Assembly: GCA_015680685.1 (NCBI GenBank)
Contig: MNCI01013830.1
Span: 26,400-90,399 of the forward strand
DNA from: Gnetum montanum
Taxonomy: Eukaryota; Streptophyta; Gnetopsida; Gnetales; Gnetaceae
Reading direction: 5' to 3'
DNA: 64,000 nt
Position 1 is the stretch's first letter; the number at the start of each line of letters is the position of its first letter. Below the pieces are notes generated by a model. That model searched no databases. It was given only the letters and a program-made list of their open reading frames with translations, and was not told the origin of the DNA. Below are positions 57,961 through 64,000 of the stretch, in pieces. Both the position numbers and the translations under genes were made by a program.

Positions 57961-60900
57961 ATCTTTGTTGATTTAGAAACTAAAGATTCTATGACTAGTA
58001 TTCCTTGATCTTCTAGCACATATGAGTTCATAGACCTAGTGTAACACACCTATTAATTACTTATAAAATCCTATAAATAATTAATAGAATGCTAGAACAC
58101 CCTAAGAATTTGGATTTAACCATGATTTAATAATTCATGAAGTATCCCTAAAATAAATAAAAATTATCAATTAGATACATAAATACAAAAGAATAATATA
58201 ACATAGAAAAATTTATTACTCATTCAATGTATAATTAAATAAAATTAATTTAAACAAAAATGAAAATTAGTGTAGTGACAAAAATGTGGATGTCGAAAAA
58301 TTTAACTAGTTATAGCATTAAAAAGATTACATACTAATAATTCCAACGATACTTATTTCATCTTAATTGGACACCTAGAAATAAAAATATTAACATTTGA
58401 AGTTTACCAAATTAAATAATAAAAATAGAAATTAATAAAATATTAATATATAATAAAATAATATTATTTTTCCTTGAAGATATAATGTGCCAAAATGAAA
58501 AATGATCCTTAAATATCATGATCCAAGTGGCATAAACAACAATTTCATATTTTATCATACTTTATTATTTATTCATAAAAGTAAATATATGGCTAAAAAA
58601 TCCAAAAGTACACAAAGTTTCCATATTACAAGAATAGAAATTATATAAAAATTCTTTATAAAGTTTAGAGTGTTAATATTAGTCCATCTTCTAATGTTTT
58701 CCTAGCTAATGGACTATTTTCATCAAAATGCATGAAGAGTCAAAACCCTTAAAATAAGAAATGTTATGTTATTTTTATAGTCTTGTAGTACAAACATTTT
58801 GGACCAACATCTAATTAAATATTCAAGAATATTTCAAAGTCCATAAATGCCAAAAAGGTAAAAAAGAAATCGTAAGATCCAAAAATTTTATATTTTATCT
58901 AAGAATTTGCAAAGTCTAGGTCTTGGTTACCCTCATTGCTAAAAGAATATACTAAAAAGTCTTGGAATAATCACCATTACTATTAGATTATACTATTAAT
59001 TATTTAATGTTTACATTACAAAAATCCAAATATTATACGTTTTATCTAGGTATCTTTGAGGTGTAGTTCTTGGTTACTTTTACTTCCAAAGAAAAATATT
59101 GACAAGCTTTGGAATAATCTCACTACTATCATTGGAGTATCCTTGTGATTCCAAACAAGACACTCATGGCCTAGTCATGGCAATAGTCTTACTACTAACA
59201 TGCTCAATGACCAAGGCACACATATCATTGGAAGGATAGATCTTGACTATGCTTCACCACATACCACTAGACTTGAACACTATGTGCCATGGGCTCAACT
59301 AGTTTCCTAGTCTCGCATAAAATTATGAATCAAAATCAAAGGTAGGAAATCAATCTAAAACTCTATTCCCATGGGATGGATCCCACTAACAAACATTCCA
59401 CTATTGCATGTAGATAAAGGTATCTAGAAAATTCATAGGTTCCACTACTAATTGAGCAAACCTGGTCACATATATATTATTTTATTATATTCCAAATCAA
59501 AAATATTTCCAAAAATAGCCAAAATTAAATAATAACCTAACTTCAATAGGAATTCTCAAAAATTTAATTTATATCAAAGTCTAATCCAAAATAATTGTAA
59601 TATATACAAGAAGCAAGTTGGAGAAAGTTTCTACATATTCCAAAAATTCATCAAAAGTAAGAAAAGAATTTGTATAATGTTAAAAAACACATTTTCACAT
59701 AAAAGAAGATTAAAATGAAAATAAATTTGTAGATTCTTAGCATAATAATTAAAATTGTTAAGGAATAACAAAGAACCAAGAGGTAGAGAGGCAGCATAGA
59801 AAATCTGTAACAAAATAGGATAGCTACATGAAAAGGAAAATAAAGAGACTTCTTTAGATTGTTGTAGGGCTTTTTAAAATCTTCTTATTGGATTTATTTA
59901 TTTTTGAAAATACCTAGAATATATTTTCACTTTGCTCTAAATTGACAAGCTAGAAAACTTTTACAAACCGAAACGAGATGTACCAAAGGTCAAAACCTAT
60001 TTATAAGCAAAAGAATTACATGTAGCACAAGACATCAACTTGATATGTATTCAGAAATGGAAGAAAAAAATTTAGAATAAAAGAAATTAGACTAGAATTT
60101 TCTTAGTAACAAAGAAACTATGTAAAAAAGAGTTTTTGTTTCAAAAATGAAAAACTCCCAATGCATAAGGAAGAGAAGTGGTAAGAAAAATATATGTAAC
60201 ATACATTTGTTAGAGATAACATGTTTACTTAATATGATTTTCCTTTTATCTTTTACAAAAAACCTTTCATATGCATGTGATGGAATTGAATTACTTTTTG
60301 TTATTTTTACTTTTAATTAATTTTTTTATCATAAAGAATTTCGTAAGTTTTTTTCTTCATTTTCTCTCCCACTAATACTTTTGAGATTCAAGGCCTTATA
60401 ATAGGTACACTAGAACTTGAAATCAAATTCCATTAAAACCTACAAGATCCTTGTCAAGGGAACTACACATCTATATGCTAAAATCATATATGAGTATTAA
60501 TCATCATACTTATATAGTTTAAATGCTAAAACTTTTATGAGATTTCTAGAAAATAAAAAATGTGATATCTTGAAAATTGTAACTCTAATTCAAGTGAACC
60601 AAGGATTAAAACCAAAATTTTTAAATATTCTAGATACATCAATCTGATCATATTTAGGTAGCACATCATCCTAGGGTGCTTCCTTAACAAAGCAAGTTTA
60701 TATGATACTTAATTATAATTAAAATTGAATCTTGAATTCTAGTTTAATGTCAAGAATTGATAGAGGGTATGATCTAGGTAGGGTTAGGATCCAAAATACT
60801 TTATGAACAAAGTATTTTATAATTACATGTTTATAATAAAAAAATAAAAGATGCATAACTAAATATCCATTAAAAAGAATACAATATGTATAATTGAATG

Positions 60901-63882
60901 TGCCTTATATAGAATAAAGTATGCATAATTGAATGTGCATAAAGTATAAAATATGCGTATCCAAATACTTGTAAAGGTATAATAATGACAAAAAGAAAAA
61001 CTTCCAAGGGTAATTTGATTTCAAAATTTCATCATAAAATATACATAAGATCTATGATTGATATCTAATAGTAGTAAAAGGGGAAGAGACAAAACTTTAA
61101 CAAAGTACTCTAGCAAATAGATTGTCTTCACTTATATAAGATAATAACAACATGAAGAAAAATAGGAATAATTGTGACTACAATAATATGATCCTATGAT
61201 TTAGTCACTAAAATAGACATATCCTATTAACATACGTTTGAAAAAATTAAAGAATTAATCACATACATTAAATTAAATAATTAAACCTATACAAATTTTT
61301 AGGTTATGAAACTTAAGATTTGATGAATTAGATGTAGTGAAATTAGTTAAAAATGCAAAGAGTCCTACTAGAGCATAGAATAGGAAATATAGTGCTTAAG
61401 AATAGTTTTGATAACAAATTATCTTGATATTCCTTTACTTTCCTTTTTCTTTGTTTATAGTTTTTTTAGCATTTGCATGTGTTTTTTTATTTTTACTTAG
61501 TTACTATGTTATTTTTTTAATTTACATAGTTGTAATATTTTACAAGTTTTCTAGATTAGTTTTCTTTATTGGCTATTACTAGTGTTGTACCCACTTTAGC
61601 TTTTTTGCATAAGTGAGAGTTTTGAATACATTCTCTATCTTCTTAGCTTAAAGGCATTGAAGATCTATAGGGATGTCACCTTGTCTGTCACTAAGCCACA
61701 AGTTGTATATGTAGAAGAATAATTAAATGTCAAAAAAATCATCAAGACAACAAATTAATAGATTCAAATCCAATCAAATATCATTCTTATGATTGTCACT
61801 CACAAGCCAAATCATATATTTTCATCATAACTTCTAATCTTAATTTTAACAATGGAAATTGAATGATTAAATTAATTTAAAATCATTGAGTAAAAATCAT
61901 GAGTCTTTAGGATCACAAGGTAGATATAATTCAATCTATAATTTTGCCTCACTGTTTCATTTTGTAGTAGCCTCAATAGGCCACCAATGAACTCCAATGA
62001 TTTGTAGTTTCCACAAGGTTCAACAAATCCTCATTAAATAATCCTAAGAAAAATTAAGAAATTGATTTCAAATTGACATGGATTCTCTTTGGGCATTAAT
62101 CTCCCCCTCTTAGGTAAGGTGGTCCCCTTTTATACTGGAAGATATTATATCTTAAATTTGGAAAAAATTAACAAAATGGACATATCTATTTTCATTGAGA
62201 AAATCAATATGGATCGGCAATATTGTAGGTACTTATTGATTTCAATCATGAGTACTATGTCTCTTGATTGTTAATCTTCATAGCATCCATAGTATGAATT
62301 GATATCTCCATTCTATGGTGAGTTTTAGAATTCCTTTGATCTAATGTTATCGATTTTGGTCATAATCATTATGGAGATTGATAAAATTTGGATCGATACA
62401 AGTCGATTTTGATGATTTGGAATGATATGTTTGCCATTGAAATTTGTCAAATTCTACTATGCAAATCAATATGTTATTGATACTTATTGATTTTGATATA
62501 TCATATGATAACACAAACTTAACAAAGTGATTAGTACATATTGCATACCATCAAGGAAGTCAATGTACTTCAATATGATAAAATAACCAAAAAAAAGTTA
62601 AGCTATTTTTGCATTAAAAGTGAAGGAAATTTGGGGTTCATCATAGCCTCCCACAAGCCTTTGGCCATTGCTTGGTCAATAGAGGTGTAAAAGATCCTTG
62701 GAAGGAATATATATAAAATGATACATGCTATTGATTATTTCTAAATCATAACACCAATAATTTGATCTCATATCCCATGCATCACTCTATATATTACAAC
62801 CATCACCACATCTAAATATAGCCATAATACCAAAAAATTCAATTTATTATTCAAGTTTAACTCCAAAATAGTGTTTAAAACTAAAGCAAGCATTTCATTC
62901 TAGTTCCCCCAACTACAATAATGTTTACATTATAATGAAAAACTTGGAAATTAAATGTTAGTTAGCCTTCATAATCCAATTTCATTACCAAAATGATTAT
63001 GTACATAGTATGAAAAAAAATTTAAACATGTCCAATTCTAATAAAAAAAATGATTTTCTGGCCCCATGAACAAGCAAACAAACATAAGAATCACATCTTA
63101 GATCATCCTTCCACCTTCATGTCCTACTCAAAATATGAGGGTTTGGCCCCTTCATCATCATCCTAAATCTGTGGATGCATGTTCTTCTTAATATTTTCAA
63201 CCTTATTCATTTTTGCAAGGGTAGAACTCACCCTCTTCAACATGATCAAGATCTTCCACTTGGTGGACTTTACTTCCTAAAGCTATGTCTTCATTTTCTC
63301 TTAGAGTTTCTACACCTCATTAGCTTAGGGTGTCAACATGGAACCTGGGTCATTAGATTTCTTGAAGAAGAAACTAAGCTTGATGTAGATCTTGAGGGAC
63401 CTCATGAATGTATCCTTCTTTAGGTTAGTGAGGCTCATCTTAATGACTATTTGGGGCTTTGATAGATCCAACTTCCATAAGATTGCTGAAATAGAAAAAG
63501 GAAAATATAATTTAAATACATCATTGTTGTAATAATACACCATGTACTTATTGGTAGCTATGCAAAGTTGGCCTCTTCTCCTAATTTTAGGGCATTCATT
63601 ATCCAAAGGATTGATCTTAGAATGTAGGTAGTGTGCATTGATGGTAGGACATTGGTGTTGATCATCCTGGTCATCACATATTGCTCTATATGCAAATGCA
63701 CAAAGTAAAGTCCCTAGGTCTAAATCCTATCAGAATCAGACTCTCCTATAAATTAGTGGAAAAGATTGTACTTTTCCTCAATGTTGACCTTCAATTTGAA
63801 TATGTCCTCTTCATTGGTAGGTAGGCTAAACCAGTCCTAGAGCCATGATATCATGATTTAAACCCTAGTCTTCCTCATTGAG
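57961..63882. other. AT-rich unassigned DNA
   Basis: No gene was recognised on either strand. Open frames are short. On the minus strand, 63,325-63,606 is open for 93 residues with no known domain. A diverged short tandem repeat (tatgcataattgaatgtgca) occurs at about 60,850-60,965, and attgatttt/gatcgat words recur at 62,200-62,510. The base composition suggests old transposon remains. Confidence 0.5.
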
Positions 63883-64000
63883 TGATGAGTGGTGAGGTAC
63901 CCCTACACTCAACCATACGAATATGAGTGTGCATGCGCGATCCGGTCGAACTCCGCAGACTAAATGCCTTAATGCCACAGGAAACACTTGGGGTTAATCA
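63883..64000 (-). repeat. Partial LTR of a third G1/G2-family element, running off the window
   Basis: tgatgagtggtgaggtaccc, then cactcaaccatacgaatatg, matches the G1 LTR left ends (9961 and 17,949) and the reverse complement of the G2 LTR right ends. By orientation this is the 3' end of a minus-strand LTR. The flanking bases ttgag (63,878-63,882) would be the left target duplication. Confidence 0.85.

Noticed and set aside
63325-63606. 93-residue minus-strand frame near the right edge, considered as another ORF2
   Set aside because: The V..SP..N..LG block and the LP..LI segment are not visible; the basic tail alone is not diagnostic.
1-64000. CRISPR array, bacterial operon, phage or organelle insertion
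   Set aside because: No regular spacer-repeat array, ribosome binding sites, organelle gene motifs or dense coding organisation were seen; the content is plant nuclear repeats and one intron-containing gene.

Overview
The window looks like a repeat-dominated nuclear segment of a large seed-plant genome, most likely a gymnosperm (conifer-type); that assignment is an inference. It is AT-rich and packed with old, nested LTR retrotransposons and LINE debris. Most damage is C-to-T and G-to-A transitions plus in-frame stops. There is one low-copy gene island at about 30-37 kb. No rRNA gene, intact tRNA gene, CRISPR array or bacterial-style operon was seen. I call the elements E0, C1, G1, G2, G3, N3 and G4.

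Layout: 1-2451 is the 3' end of a plus-strand element (E0) with an ORF2 of the 'putative plant transposon protein' type and its 3' LTR. A LINE tail and a Ty3/gypsy integrase relic follow to about 4.0 kb, then an unassigned AT-rich stretch to 8.85 kb. From 8,853 to 29,938 lies one minus-strand Ty1/copia element (C1). Two gypsy elements split it: G1 (9,961-18,811, minus) and G2 (21,138-28,391, plus). The copia reading frames resume on the far side of each insertion, and target-site duplications are visible. G1 and G2 share LTR termini, tRNA-Asp-type primer sites and polypurine tracts. G2 carries gag-RT-integrase; G1 has gag plus an unrelated ORF2 and no visible pol. They look like an autonomous/non-autonomous pair. 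A third LTR of this family begins at 63,883 and runs off the window.

The gene island holds a three-exon R2R3-MYB gene (30,595-32,162, minus). Its exon phases and lengths are classic, but intron 1 starts with GA instead of GT. Beyond it lie tRNA-like SINE heads, a small hairpin insertion bounded by direct repeats, and a probable broken UDP-glycosyltransferase N-terminus at 36.5 kb.

From 38,454 to 53,685 is a minus-strand chromovirus (G3). Its 3' LTR is split by a LINE fragment, and its interior by N3 (44,932-51,489), a copia-type gag element. N3 again has ORF2 where pol should be and is a relative of E0. A plus-strand gypsy gag-protease relic (G4, about 55-58 kb) and AT-rich unassigned DNA follow.

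The most notable signals are: (1) related 'plant transposon protein' ORFs replacing pol in two unrelated LTR lineages; (2) an AGATGTCT/AGACATCT motif array in LTRs of both a copia-type and a chromovirus family; (3) the broken MYB splice donor; and (4) a GATATC palindrome cluster just upstream of the TATA box in every complete G-family LTR.
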